Assembly: GCA_027923505.1 (NCBI GenBank)
Contig: BROI01000004.1
Location: 1-64,000, forward strand
Reading direction: 5' to 3'
DNA length: 64,000 bases
Source of the DNA: Mayamaea pseudoterrestris
Taxonomy: Eukaryota > Bacillariophyta > Bacillariophyceae > Sellaphorales > Sellaphoraceae
The notes below the pieces were generated by a model. The model ran no database searches, had not been told where the DNA came from, and worked only from the letters and a program-made list of their open reading frames with translations. The translations under genes were made by a program, and so were the position numbers. Below, piece after piece: positions 54,195 through 63,693 of the stretch; the stretch's first letter is position 1; every line of letters starts with the position of its first letter.

Positions 54195-54800
54195 ATGCGA
54201 TACGGCGTTTCGACGGACCGTCATGGACACCACACCATGCAAGCAACCTGCTCCTTGCTAGTCGTTGTGTTAATCATCTTTGCTCCAAAAGCAAGTAGTA
54301 TAGCAATGGCTACTAGAGATAGTTCACCACCCAATGCTGCTACTTTTACGACGAATGAACATGATCAGCGCGAGGCAGCCAGAATTCGCCATGAGCTACA
54401 ATCCGAGCGAAACAATGCAAGTACTTGTTCCAATAACAATATTTCATCATCTGCTTCTCGACTACCATCCGTCGAAATTTGCGAGGGCGCACATAAATAC
54501 GTACAAATAACGGCATCATTGGACGGCGCCGAGCAAACCTTTGTCGTGAGTCGCCGCAACGCTTCGTACCATCGCAACGCTGCCGAACCCTTCATTGCCA
54601 AGCTAAGGCAGCATGGCTACTGCGACATTGAAGTAGCTGGAGGAGGTAGAGTCGATGTCAATGCAGACGCCAAGCAAGTGTCCATCTTTGGCTTTTCCTA
54701 CGGTTTCGGCAAGGCGAACCACGAGTTGAGCGCAGATATTGTACGACGAGACGAGCGATACAATGATTTTGACGTGTCTTGGAGTGATGATGGATACTGA
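54195..54800 (+). CDS. PHPT1/Janus-family phosphohistidine phosphatase with N-terminal hydrophobic leader
   Basis: ATG at 54195, 201 residues. A second ATG at 54237 starts MQATCSLLVVVLIIFAPKAS, a good signal peptide. After a Ser/Asn-rich spacer, residues from about 95 match the Janus/ocnus family and human PHPT1. The matching parts are AHKYVQI, RRNASYHRNA with the histidine at the catalytic position, DIEVAGGGRVDV, FGFSYGFGKANHE and the ending DFDVSWSDDGY. PHPT1 removes phosphate from histidine in proteins and is normally cytosolic and about 125 residues. The leader here would send it to the secretory route or another membrane-bound compartment, which is unusual. The family call is firm and the location is inference. 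Confidence 0.85.
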   Translation: MRYGVSTDRHGHHTMQATCSLLVVVLIIFAPKASSIAMATRDSSPPNAATFTTNEHDQREAARIRHELQSERNNASTCSNNNISSSASRLPSVEICEGAHKYVQITASLDGAEQTFVVSRRNASYHRNAAEPFIAKLRQHGYCDIEVAGGGRVDVNADAKQVSIFGFSYGFGKANHELSADIVRRDERYNDFDVSWSDDGY

Positions 54801-54971
54801 ATCAATTGAATATTGAATGTATATACACAAAAGCATGTATGCAGGCTCGATCAGACGATACAATTATGTATGAAGTATAGCGAGACTCGTCGACGGCAGC
54901 GGCTCCAGCCACCGCATCAACTGCTTGCAGATAGGTCAATGAATCAATGACTATAAATATAATCTCATTTT

Positions 54972-55745
54972 CTACCTAAGTTTGTAGTATCCTTCCGGCG
55001 CCTTTGCAATCTCCGCATTCATGTTCGGTCCATGCTGGCGAACGACTCCATCACCATGGTACTTGAGTGGGCGAAAGTAGTGGCTCGTTCCCGCCTTGGT
55101 GCGGTGCCACCAGTCGCACGAGGTACCTTCCTTTTGAATCTTGGCCGTGACGGCTTGCGGCAAAAAGTTGTCCTGGTACTGCGCGTCATCCCGACGCTCG
55201 TAGCGCAATATGGGATGCTTCACCACATAGTTCCATCCGCGCTTCTTGCAAAAGTAGACTGCTTCCTCGGCGTTCGCAAAGGTCAAGGGAGGCGCCGACT
55301 GGTAAGGATCCGCGTTACTCGTCCATCCCATGAGCGGGTTCAACCACTTTTCCGCCGTCATGCCGTCCTCGTAAAAGAAAATCTTCCAGCTGGCTTCCGG
55401 ATTGAGTGGCGCCTGCCGCATGGACTTTTGCTGCTGGCGCACCACGACGGTGCGCTTGGTGCCGTCCATGCGGAGGCGATGCCCCTGGTCGACGGGGTCG
55501 AGGGCGGCAATCTCCGCCGGATTCTCCGGCAGGACGGGCGCCGGAAGGAACTCGTCGTCGGTCTTGCCCCACACCATGTGGCGGTTGAACTTGGTCATGT
55601 GCTCCACCTTTTCCTGCACGGGATTGGCGACAACGACATCAGTTTCTGATTCAGTCGTTGTCACTGGTTTGGAGGAGAAAGTGCGCGCCGCTGAGTAGAG
55701 GCGCGAGAAACGGAGCGTAGCGCTAGTGGAGCGAGAGAGCATCAT
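54972..55745 (-). CDS. NDUFS4: Complex I accessory subunit NDUFS4
   Basis: I chose the ATG at 55745, giving 257 residues, because it starts a clear mitochondrial presequence (MMLSRSTSATLRFSRLYSAA, then RTFSSK). An ATG at 55805 would add 20 residues. The conserved NDUFS4 domain follows: WKIFFYEDGM, NPLMGWTSNADPY, LTFANAEEAVYFCKKRGWNY and VVKHPILR. NDUFS4 sits on the matrix arm of complex I near the NADH module and is needed for its stable assembly. The protein is longer than the human one (175). Its carboxyl tail contains GTSCDWWHRTKAGTSHYFRP, a kind of extension found in plant and protist versions. Confidence 0.92.
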   Translation of the reverse strand: MMLSRSTSATLRFSRLYSAARTFSSKPVTTTESETDVVVANPVQEKVEHMTKFNRHMVWGKTDDEFLPAPVLPENPAEIAALDPVDQGHRLRMDGTKRTVVVRQQQKSMRQAPLNPEASWKIFFYEDGMTAEKWLNPLMGWTSNADPYQSAPPLTFANAEEAVYFCKKRGWNYVVKHPILRYERRDDAQYQDNFLPQAVTAKIQKEGTSCDWWHRTKAGTSHYFRPLKYHGDGVVRQHGPNMNAEIAKAPEGYYKLR

Positions 55746-56068
55746 GGTGGACTTGTGTGCGTCGCTGCTGCGTCGCGCGTCGCTGTGATAAAAATGGTGT
55801 CGCATCGGTGCACATGCGTCACTCGTGGCTTCGGGTGCTCGTAAGCAGCTATCTCGGCGTTACCAGCGGTCAAAGCGCAAACCAAGACTTTCTGATTGTA
55901 AGGGGTTCAAACAAACAAAAACATAAAATAAATGATACCTTTTGCAGTAATAATGGTATATATCTAGCTATAGCAAGTGTGTGTATCATGTCCGGCATGC
56001 TTAAAGGGTTTGCATCGCATGCTGTACAGCCGGTTCACCACCGTTGAAAAAGGCGCATGGATAGCAGC
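55746..56068. other. Intergenic between NDUFS4 and the membrane protein gene
   Basis: 323 bp carrying the NDUFS4 promoter and the 3' region of the next minus-strand gene. The upstream ATG of NDUFS4 (55805) falls inside. Nothing else is seen. Confidence 0.5.
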
Positions 56069-57301
56069 CTACTGACCTTTCTTGTTCTTTGAAAGAGCTT
56101 CCAGCCTTGTCGTTGCTTCACTAATGATTCTGCGTATTGCATGGGCTTCGTCCTCCATCTTTGAGTTGCCGGCAACGGGTGCTGGATTCTCACCTTCCGT
56201 CAAGGTCAATTTACTTCCAGTAGTATCATCCAAATTCACCAAGTACATCATTCCCACGGACCGAAGCACAACGTTTGTAAAACTGCTTTGCGATCCAACT
56301 TGAATTGGCAGCGCATGAATTAAAACATGAAATCCAAAGCCATTGACAATGAAACTCATCACGAAGCGAAGCCACAGCCGCCAATCGTTGTGCACCAAGT
56401 TGTAGTGACCAAGCTTTTTGGTATGAATCGCCACATAGCTGGCGCATGCCCCCGTAATCTTGGCCGTCAGCAGCATTTGCAGCCAAAAGGAAGTGTTTTG
56501 TTCCGAGCTCCCATAGTTTGTCTTTGGGCCAAGCATGAACACCAAGGCGAAGAATATTCCCAGCACGTAAAACAAGTATGAGCCCAGCGTCAAACCAATC
56601 GGAACGTTTGGTGTTCCATCGAGCGACGTATACGTGGACGTGTGAAAGGCGTCGGCAACGACAATGCCAATGAGTAGTGTCTGCGTCAGAAACACCATGA
56701 GAACCACCGTGTAGCGCTGGGAAAGGTCTTCGTACACGTTGCGCGGCTGCAGTACAATAATTTCGTGATTCTTGGGCTTGACGTAGTAGTCCGACGTAGG
56801 CACGTACTCTAGCAGTGACGACGTTTCCTTGTAGGCAATCACGACGCGGAGTGAATCCAAAATGCTTTCGACGAAAAAGCAAGCCATCATGACGGTAAAG
56901 GCGCTTCCGTAATCAATCTGCATGCCACCCAAGAACCACAGAGATTGCGCCGTAAACTTGTTAATGACGAACCACGCATCGTCCGTGTCAATGTATGCCG
57001 ATATCAAGGTTCGAATGCGAATGGACCAGCTCAAGTGGCTGCCGACAATGTGCGAGCGATACTCGTGGACGCGCCGGCTGTACTGCCAACACGCGGCCAG
57101 CGAAAAGCATGCTGCCACGAGCCACGTGTACCAAAGGGGAGGCGCCCTGGCGTTGTACCACGCGAACGGCGACGTAAAGTTGATGCGGTCGTAGAGGTCG
57201 CCCTTTGAGCCGGACGTGTTGAAGTTTGGATGTAAGATCTGATCCATGATTCCTCCCACCTTGTGAATGATTCGTTCCGGAACCTGATGGAAATATGGCA
57301 T
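56069..57301 (-). CDS. Seven-helix membrane protein of unknown function
   Basis: ATG at 57301, 410 residues, intronless. About seven hydrophobic segments follow a soluble start containing GDLYDRINFTSPFAWYNARA: WYTWLVAACFSLAACW, SAFTVMMACFFVESIL, VVLMVFLTQTLLIGIVV, LTLGSYLFYVLGIFFALVF, WLQMLLTAKITGACASYVAI, LRFVMSFIVNGFGFHVLIHA, and a weaker last one ending MMYLVNLDD. The tail is Lys/Glu-rich and probably cytosolic. I do not recognise a transporter or receptor signature. The soluble motif before helix 1 and the LVNLDD motif after helix 7 look like conserved family marks. The gene is head to head with the transposase-like gene. Confidence 0.75.
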   Translation of the reverse strand: MPYFHQVPERIIHKVGGIMDQILHPNFNTSGSKGDLYDRINFTSPFAWYNARAPPLWYTWLVAACFSLAACWQYSRRVHEYRSHIVGSHLSWSIRIRTLISAYIDTDDAWFVINKFTAQSLWFLGGMQIDYGSAFTVMMACFFVESILDSLRVVIAYKETSSLLEYVPTSDYYVKPKNHEIIVLQPRNVYEDLSQRYTVVLMVFLTQTLLIGIVVADAFHTSTYTSLDGTPNVPIGLTLGSYLFYVLGIFFALVFMLGPKTNYGSSEQNTSFWLQMLLTAKITGACASYVAIHTKKLGHYNLVHNDWRLWLRFVMSFIVNGFGFHVLIHALPIQVGSQSSFTNVVLRSVGMMYLVNLDDTTGSKLTLTEGENPAPVAGNSKMEDEAHAIRRIISEATTRLEALSKNKKGQ

Positions 57302-57687
57302 TGTGTGCTTTGGTGAGCTTTGCTAAAGATGGAAACGAGACGAGATGATCACCGTTTCGTCGAAAGTCGGACTGTAAGCACCGACAATGAGAACCGCTCC
57401 GACAAAAATTAAAGGTCTCACCGTGACTGTGGATGTCAGCACGAGATCCATCCACGCGGAAAAGGCGGAGAAACCATGAAACGCCTGATCGGAAGCAAGG
57501 CGACGTGTTTAAATCCCAAACGTGTTTCGCGCAAGTGGTCGGAGTACCGCATTCGATCCGCATTCTCACGACCGGAGAAACATTGAAAAGCCTGCACAGA
57601 CCTTGGCTTATGTAAACAAGTACGTATTTCGTACAAGTGGTCGGAGTATTTGCAAAATTTGCCGCATTTTCCCGCAGCGGAGAAACC
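57302..57687. promoter_or_regulatory. Divergent region with repeats and an upstream ORF
   Basis: 386 bp between opposite start codons. It contains about three degenerate copies of a 102-105 bp sequence (see the repeat at 57465-57690). A 36-codon upstream reading frame (57476-57586) starts at a start-codon context identical to the real one (GGAGAAACCATGAAA). If transcribed, this could lower translation of the gene below. Confidence 0.5.
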
Positions 57688-57690
57688 ATG
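57465..57690 (+). repeat. Degenerate 102-105 bp direct repeats up to a start codon
   Basis: The block GGAGAAACCATGAAA at 57467-57481 recurs as GGAGAAACATTGAAA at 57574-57588 and GGAGAAACCATGAAA at 57679-57693. Between these, CGTGTTTCGCGCAAGTGGTC at 57521 recurs as CGTATTTCGTACAAGTGGTC at 57623. The last copy contains the start codon of the transposase-like gene. Confidence 0.8.
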
Positions 57691-58998
57691 AAAAAGCGAA
57701 CACAATCCGAATTTGAGGCGACAAAAGCCACCACAACTGCAACACAGCAAACAAACATGGCGGGGTCAAAGCGTAAGCAATATTTCTATTTGAGAGATGA
57801 AGAGCAAGATTGCATATCACGGGACTCGGGGCCGCCCATCGTGTCGCTGAGCAACGACGAGAGAGGGGCGCTCTTGCAATGCGAAGCGAACGAGTCAGCA
57901 GCCCGTTTCATCAAGCGATTACGCAAGGACACGGCGTTAATGTTCCCTGAAAGAACGAAGCTACTAGGCTTATCAAATTCTCGTGGAGACTACTACGCGC
58001 GACAGGCTCACAGAATGACGACGGATCATTTCTGGCGGCTGTACGAGTTACTGAAACCACACATGCGTCCTGAACCGTTGCCTCTTCTAAAGCACCGCGA
58101 GGACTGGAATCAACCGCTACGGATCAAGGTGGCACTGCGATTCTTTGCTGGCGGTGACCCATTGGAGATTGCCATTGACCATTGTATTCCGACTTTACGA
58201 TTGCTGGAACAATATATCTTTGATGTAATTGCTGCGGTACATGATTGCGAAGCATTGAAACTGGAATTTCCCGAGTCGCATGATGAGCAGAGGGAGATTG
58301 CGACAGGGTTTGAGCTTTTCAAGTCGGATGCCGGCATTGATGATTGCTGCGGTGCTCTGGGTGGTATGCTACTTCAAACCGATCCGCCGCCGATTGACGA
58401 TGCCACACTTTGCGCCAAGTATTTTCATAAGCAGCGAGGGTTGTGGGGCTTAAACATGCAAGCCATTTGCGACTACAACGGCCGATTTATGGAGGTTTGT
58501 TTAAAGTCTCCAGCCTCTACGAGCGACAGCATGGCATTTTGTAAATCCTCGTTCAGGCGCAAGCTTGAGCGACAGGGATTTCTTGCCGATGGTCTGTCGC
58601 TCTATGCCGACGAGCAGTATCCCGACAGCCCAGTCATCACAAAACCCATTCATCTGGCTCGTGCGGACAAAACGCAAGACTATCGTCATTTTCAACTTCG
58701 AGATCAGGTTGACGTTGCCTTCAGCTGTTTACTGCAACGTTGGGCCCTCCTCCGTAGACCATTGCCACTCAGTCTGGGCAAAGACAAGATATCGCAACTT
58801 GTTCTTGCCGCTTGCAAGCTGCAAAACTTTTGTTTGGACGATTCAGAGCTCATGCCGCCCTTATTAGCCGGTGATGTTGTGTTTGGCATTCTCAACGGAG
58901 CCGTACTACTGGACCAAGACTTTCGTCCTGCTCGGCTCTTGGGAGCTGGAGTCCGCGTCGAAGAGAAAAATTGCGGTGATGCAGAGTTGACGGCATGA
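57688..58998 (+). CDS. PIF/Harbinger-type DDE transposase gene, intact frame
   Basis: ATG at 57688, 436 residues, no interruption. A charged leader is followed by a helical part with HFWRLYELLKPHM and RIKVALRFFAGGDPLEIAID, which resembles the helix-turn-helix region of HARBI1-like proteins. Then come DDCCGALGGMLLQTDPP, KYFHKQRGLWGLNMQAICDY, FMEVCLKSPASTSDSMAF and LSLYADEQYPDSP, matching the three acidic blocks of the DDE_Tnp_4 domain. I found no terminal inverted repeats or TWA target duplication nearby. This suggests either an old element that lost its ends or a host gene derived from a transposase. It lacks introns and converges on the gene at 59081. Confidence 0.82.
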   Translation: MKKRTQSEFEATKATTTATQQTNMAGSKRKQYFYLRDEEQDCISRDSGPPIVSLSNDERGALLQCEANESAARFIKRLRKDTALMFPERTKLLGLSNSRGDYYARQAHRMTTDHFWRLYELLKPHMRPEPLPLLKHREDWNQPLRIKVALRFFAGGDPLEIAIDHCIPTLRLLEQYIFDVIAAVHDCEALKLEFPESHDEQREIATGFELFKSDAGIDDCCGALGGMLLQTDPPPIDDATLCAKYFHKQRGLWGLNMQAICDYNGRFMEVCLKSPASTSDSMAFCKSSFRRKLERQGFLADGLSLYADEQYPDSPVITKPIHLARADKTQDYRHFQLRDQVDVAFSCLLQRWALLRRPLPLSLGKDKISQLVLAACKLQNFCLDDSELMPPLLAGDVVFGILNGAVLLDQDFRPARLLGAGVRVEEKNCGDAELTA

Positions 58999-59080
58999 TG
59001 TCGTTTGTGAAGTAGACGTTTATATAAGTCTATGAGTTGCAAATATAACATAGCGTCTATTCATTACATTAACCGGTCAA

Positions 59081-59342
59081 CTACTCCCAGCTACTGATAA
59101 TAGAATTTGAATGTGGAGGAGGCTGTAAAGTAAAACCATTGTCCCAACCATCATCGGCCTCGTACTGTCCGTCTTCTGAAATTATTACAGCTCCCATCAG
59201 CCGACGAATACCAGGAGCATCCATCCCATCGTCGCCCCAGTAGGATTGACTCAGACTTTCTATTCCATCCGTGTCTTCGCCATCATACGTAAGATCTTCC
59301 ATGACGGCGCTTATAGCATCGTGTTCATTCTTTTGTCGCCAT

Positions 59343-59373
<31 letters not shown>

Positions 59374-60831
59374 CATATAGTTGCTGCAGATAATATTGTT
59401 GCGACTCGGGTGAAATTGTTTGGAATTGCATCTGCTGATGATATTGCGGTGGAATGTCGTTGCTACCTCCTATGAATCGCACAGGCATGTATTGATCAAA
59501 ATACATGGAATCGTCGTCCAGCGCATCAAAGTCGACCACGGGGGCAGCTCGCCCGTCCAGTTGCAAATGACAGGGTGCTTGTTCCTCCATCATACCATCC
59601 ATGATTACGTGATGCTCTCCATTATGCTCCCTAATTTCATGCAAGCTGTCCAATGTTTCATCGTGATGTAATGTCGTATGCAACGGCATCATGGGTGACT
59701 CTGGCGCTCGTGGAGGTTGTCGTGGCGCCACGTCAATGAGGCGCTGCTGCTGCGGTTGTTGCGGAGGTCGATCAATGTATGTGACTCTAGAATATCTAGT
59801 GGATTGGTCGGCCATTTCTTCGGCCTGTCTGCGAGTCGTCTTTTTGAGCAGCAGTGTGCGTTTCAGCCTGCGACTGGCGCTTTCCTGTGGTCACAAAGAG
59901 GCAGGGGAGTATTGAATAAGCACAACAAAATTGCTTCGACTCATATGATCACCATCCATTAACGTACCATGTATTCTTCAAAGCGATCGTAACGGTCAAG
60001 TGAAGATACTGTCCGTCTTCGTTGATTCTTTGCCTTAACGTTGGCACGAATCGAGTCGATAATCTGCGGCAACAAAACTCATGTCGTCAGAAATGTTGAA
60101 GAGCACGCGACAAGCTTGACTCGTGACATGCACCAGCACAAAAGTACAATCCGTTACTTCATACACATACCTCATTAAAGGATGCGCCCCACTCGATCAA
60201 AATTTCCTCTCGATCTTGCCTCGTCAAGACGAGCTGTGGCAAATGTTTTCGCGGCGGTCGAGCTGCTTCGTAGTCGTCGACTAACATGGTTCGATCCTTG
60301 TCATGCGCCCAGCCAATTCTGCAACGAAACAAATAGTGACAGTGAGACATGCTTAAAAACCTTCGAATCCAACTTCAAACACCTGGCAACGAAACTCACG
60401 CTATTGGCGCCCCACTGCTACAACTGGGATTGTCGCCAATTATTCTGAAGTCGAGGTCAAAGGATTAGTGTAAAGCATATCGATAGACGTATCATCCACC
60501 ACGCAAAAGATCATGAACGATTGCAATTCGTAATGCCAATAGCATTTCCATCAATTCCATTCGCGCACCTTTCAAACTCTCGAACATGAACATGCTTGAA
60601 CTCCACCTTCTTCTTGTTCACGCAGAGCAGCGAATACTGACTCCCAGATGGCGTATTGGTGGACGATTCCGCCTTGGACGGCGCGTCGTTGTTTTTGCGC
60701 AGAATGCTCTTGAGTTGCACCGACGCGCTCGATGGGACGCTGTGGTGGGACGAACCATCCGATTCCTGCTGGAGGGACGGCGACTTGGATGACTTGGCGG
60801 ATGACCCGCGCTTGCGCTTTACAATGAACAT
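59081..60831 (-). CDS. Heterokont-type GDNPSCSSG-module protein with Q-rich acidic tail
   Basis: Five exons, 60831-60569, 60444-60400, 60318-60171, 60063-59968 and 59884-59081, are all GT-AG and total 1356 nt (451 residues). Residues 1-75 are basic and Ser-rich. Then VEFKHVHVREFER joins across intron 1 to IIGDNPSCSSGAPIA, then IGWAHDKDR, VDDYEAARPPR and LVLTRQDREEILIEWG. I know this order as a module widespread in diatoms and other stramenopiles, of unknown function. A basic stretch (NQRRRTVSSLDRY, SRRLKRTLLLKKTTRRQ) leads to a Gln-rich tail with ten consecutive Gln and acidic patches. Nuclear location and a regulatory role are inference from composition. The module spans four exons, and each splice keeps it in frame. 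Confidence 0.85.
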
Positions 60832-61339
60832 GCAATTGTCCTTTTATGTAAATGTAAATTGAATGTACTTTGTACAGTGCTCATGAACAGCGAGCGAGAG
60901 AAGGAGGAGATACTACTGTTTAGTTGTTCTGCAGAAATCGGCTGGCACGTCGTGTTCCTCGTTCCACAATTAGTCGTCTTCCGTTGCCCTCGAGACCCAA
61001 CTTCAAGGCTATTATCACAATTTCAAAAGTCTCGTAAGAACTGGGGATCACGAGTATAATGCAGGTCGATGTGACGGAAGGTAATCATCTAGTTGCACAA
61101 TTTCCATTTGCCAGGCAACAGCTTGCAACAGGATCAAAGTCGTCGCAGCGCGGGGGATGGAGGGACGAGAGTCTTTGTCGGACCGGTTCTCTTCGCTTAC
61201 CGAAGCGTTCCGCTTTCCTACTACCGGTAGTTCGCGTCATGCTTGGATGAGCCGTTATCATTCCAACATATACTCTTTAAAAATGCAAAGCTTATACAAT
61301 ACGTCTATATATATATTTATATAGCTATTCAAATGCATT
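60832..61339. other. Intergenic, no gene seen
   Basis: 508 bp between two minus-strand genes. TACCGGTA occurs at 61222-61229. AT-rich sequence with TATATATATATTTATATAG lies at about 61307-61323, near the end of the CXC gene. No convincing frame is present. Confidence 0.55.
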
Positions 61340-63693
61340 TCAGACCTCAGTATAGTTCTTCTGCGCCGTGGATGCCATAATGGGTGATAGGAAAGGATTG
61401 GTTGCCGACCGACCGCGTCGAGGACTCTCCAAGCGCAAACGCTTTGGACTGGCCGCTCCTCTACCTGGAGTTCGTCTTTGGCGTTTCTTTTTCAAGTGAC
61501 TCAGAGGCGTGGACAAGCTTGATGTTTCCTCGTCGTAGTCGCCCGTCATGGCCATGGCCGCCATCAACAGTTTGTTGACACCTTCCCCTTCGCCACTATC
61601 CGTTGGGCTGGTTGCTTCTCCCGAAGATGCCGCTTCAAGTGATGGAAGAGAGTCAATCTCTCCGCCCGTATATGCAGCCGATGGTTTCAAGTCTAAGGTG
61701 GCAGCAGACCCATGTTTTGGTGGAGTAGGCGTTCCATGTTTCATAGAGGTCAGATTCTGAGCAGCAAGCCAGGGTTCGGCAACGACAGGCTTACCTTTAC
61801 TACTTCTCTCAGCGCCGTCCGTTGCTGTTCCAGAATCGTTCTCGTTACTTCCGTCCATTGCGCTCGGCGTATGTGGTCCATCGCCTGGCGGGCTACCTGG
61901 CGCCATGACGTGCGGCATCATGTGAGGATGATGAGGAGGGGGGTGATGATGATACATCATCGGATGAAGAGGAGAATGGTGGTGATGATGTGGGTGTGGA
62001 ACGGGATATGGCATGGAATAGTATGAATGTGTCGGCATTGGCAGAATTTCAGAATTGTACGACATGGATGCTGCGGATCCGTCTCGCTTGCGACTATCCG
62101 CATGTGTGGCAGTCCCCATGTTTTTGCATCCCATGCAGCGACAAGCACCACTGCATTTAACGCCTCCGGCATAGCATTCGCAATACTGCGCATTATAGAA
62201 ACATATTTGTCAGTCACTGAGCACTCAAGGTTTAGCATTTCACAAGGTCGCTAACGCACCTTTTTCATGCAACCGCTTTTACGACACTTGCAACCCGTCT
62301 TGTGCGCAATGAGCTTTGGCGCCATTGTTGTAGCCGTCTGTAGAGGAAGACTCGCATCCGAAGCGGCACCCTGCTGTTCGTCGTGCACTGCTGTGTCATT
62401 CGTGCTCGCCGTGTCAGTCGACTCTGCTGTTGCAATGACTGCGTCACTCTGCTGCTCCACCACCACCACTGTCTCCTGCTGAAACTTGGTGTCAAAGGCA
62501 GTCGGGTTGCGCGCCAATATCAAGCGCATGGCGCTTCGCCGCGTATCTTCATGCTCCATGGTGTTTTGACAAGTGAGACATCGACAGTTGTTTCCGCAGT
62601 ATTGTTTGGCGGCGAAACATTGACAGTATAATTTGAGACAGCGAGTTCGCTTGCAAGTGCAGCTTCCATGTTGAGTAGAACCTGTTAATTGTTTCGTATC
62701 GGGAGGTAACTTGCCGCCAACCATTGCTTTCTTGTCCAATGGTTTTCGTTCGTGCTTGTCAAACGCCGCTGGTTTCCTGTAACGAGGCGGACGAGCACTG
62801 TATCCGATTGGTGGCACGGAAAGGGAAGAGTCCTTTTGTTCATCCGTTTCTGCGAATTGTTGTTGCATGTGAAAATGATGCATGTTCCAAAGGTTCATGT
62901 GCGGGGGCGGCGGCGGATAAGCGTGATATGGATATGGAGGAGGCGGAGGCGGAATATTATTGGCTGCCGGAGAATTCTCTTCCGTACCGGCGTCTTCAGT
63001 TTCGGATGGACTGCTCTTATTCACTTCGGAGCTTGCAAAATCGTTCGGGTCCGTTTGCTTCTGCGATTCCTTCTCATCGTCGCCTGCAGTCGTATCGTAA
63101 GAACTAGCCGGTATGTAAGACCGCAGATCACGGGGTTGTCTTTGGGCATCCGAAGCAGGTGAAAAGTATCGATGATACTTGTTGGAGGACGCCAATGCAG
63201 CTTGCGACGACAAGGGAGATGCTGTGCTTGCTGTTGCTGACGTTACATTGGTCATCATGGATGGATGATAGTAATGCTGATGAGGATGATGATAATTGTA
63301 GGGGCTCGTCTTCATCAATCCTGCCTTCATTGGCGATGATCCAGGCGTCTTTCCTCCTCGTCGACTAAAGCTGGAAGGCGTGCCGCCGTGAAACGGAGAC
63401 GAAATTCCGTGCAAGTAATGTGGCGGTGGAGAAGAGGTCGCCGATCCTAAAGGATGCTGCTGCTGCGATGGCGGCGGAGACATGATTCCAAAGGAGCTGC
63501 TGTCAAATGGCGGAGACATGAAGCCGGCGTAATATATCGGAGGAGGATGCACTGGTGGCGGTGCTGCTCCAGCTGCTGGCGACGCTGCAACGCTGCCATT
63601 CGTGGAAGCCTGTTGCTTATGTGGCGTTGTAGTTGGCGAGCTACTCGATGGCTTGCTCGAAGTATCATCAATTGAATCTTTCGCAGGATCCAT
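61340..63693 (-). CDS. Tesmin/TSO1-like CXC-domain protein (CPP/LIN54 type)
   Basis: Exons 63693-62260 and 62185-61340 join across a 74-bp intron, encoding 759 residues. The first 330 residues are Ser/Pro/His-rich low complexity. CXC repeat 1 lies at about 342-380 (CTCKRTRCLKLYCQCFAA, CGNNCRCLTCQN). The linker carries the family RNPTAF motif. CXC repeat 2 (CKCRKSGCMKK joined by the splice to YCECYAGGVKC, CRCMGC) is completed only by joining the exons, which confirms the intron. The last 250 residues are His/Pro and Ser-rich. CXC proteins such as LIN54 and TSO1 bind TTYGAA DNA through these zinc clusters and control cell-cycle and developmental genes. The spacer between repeats is longer than usual, with a Thr/Ser/Val-rich insertion. 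Confidence 0.93.

Noticed and set aside
56226-56882. A 218-codon minus-strand frame inside the seven-helix protein gene
   Set aside because: Overlaps the conserved-looking membrane frame, is Arg/His/Cys-rich and has no independent support.
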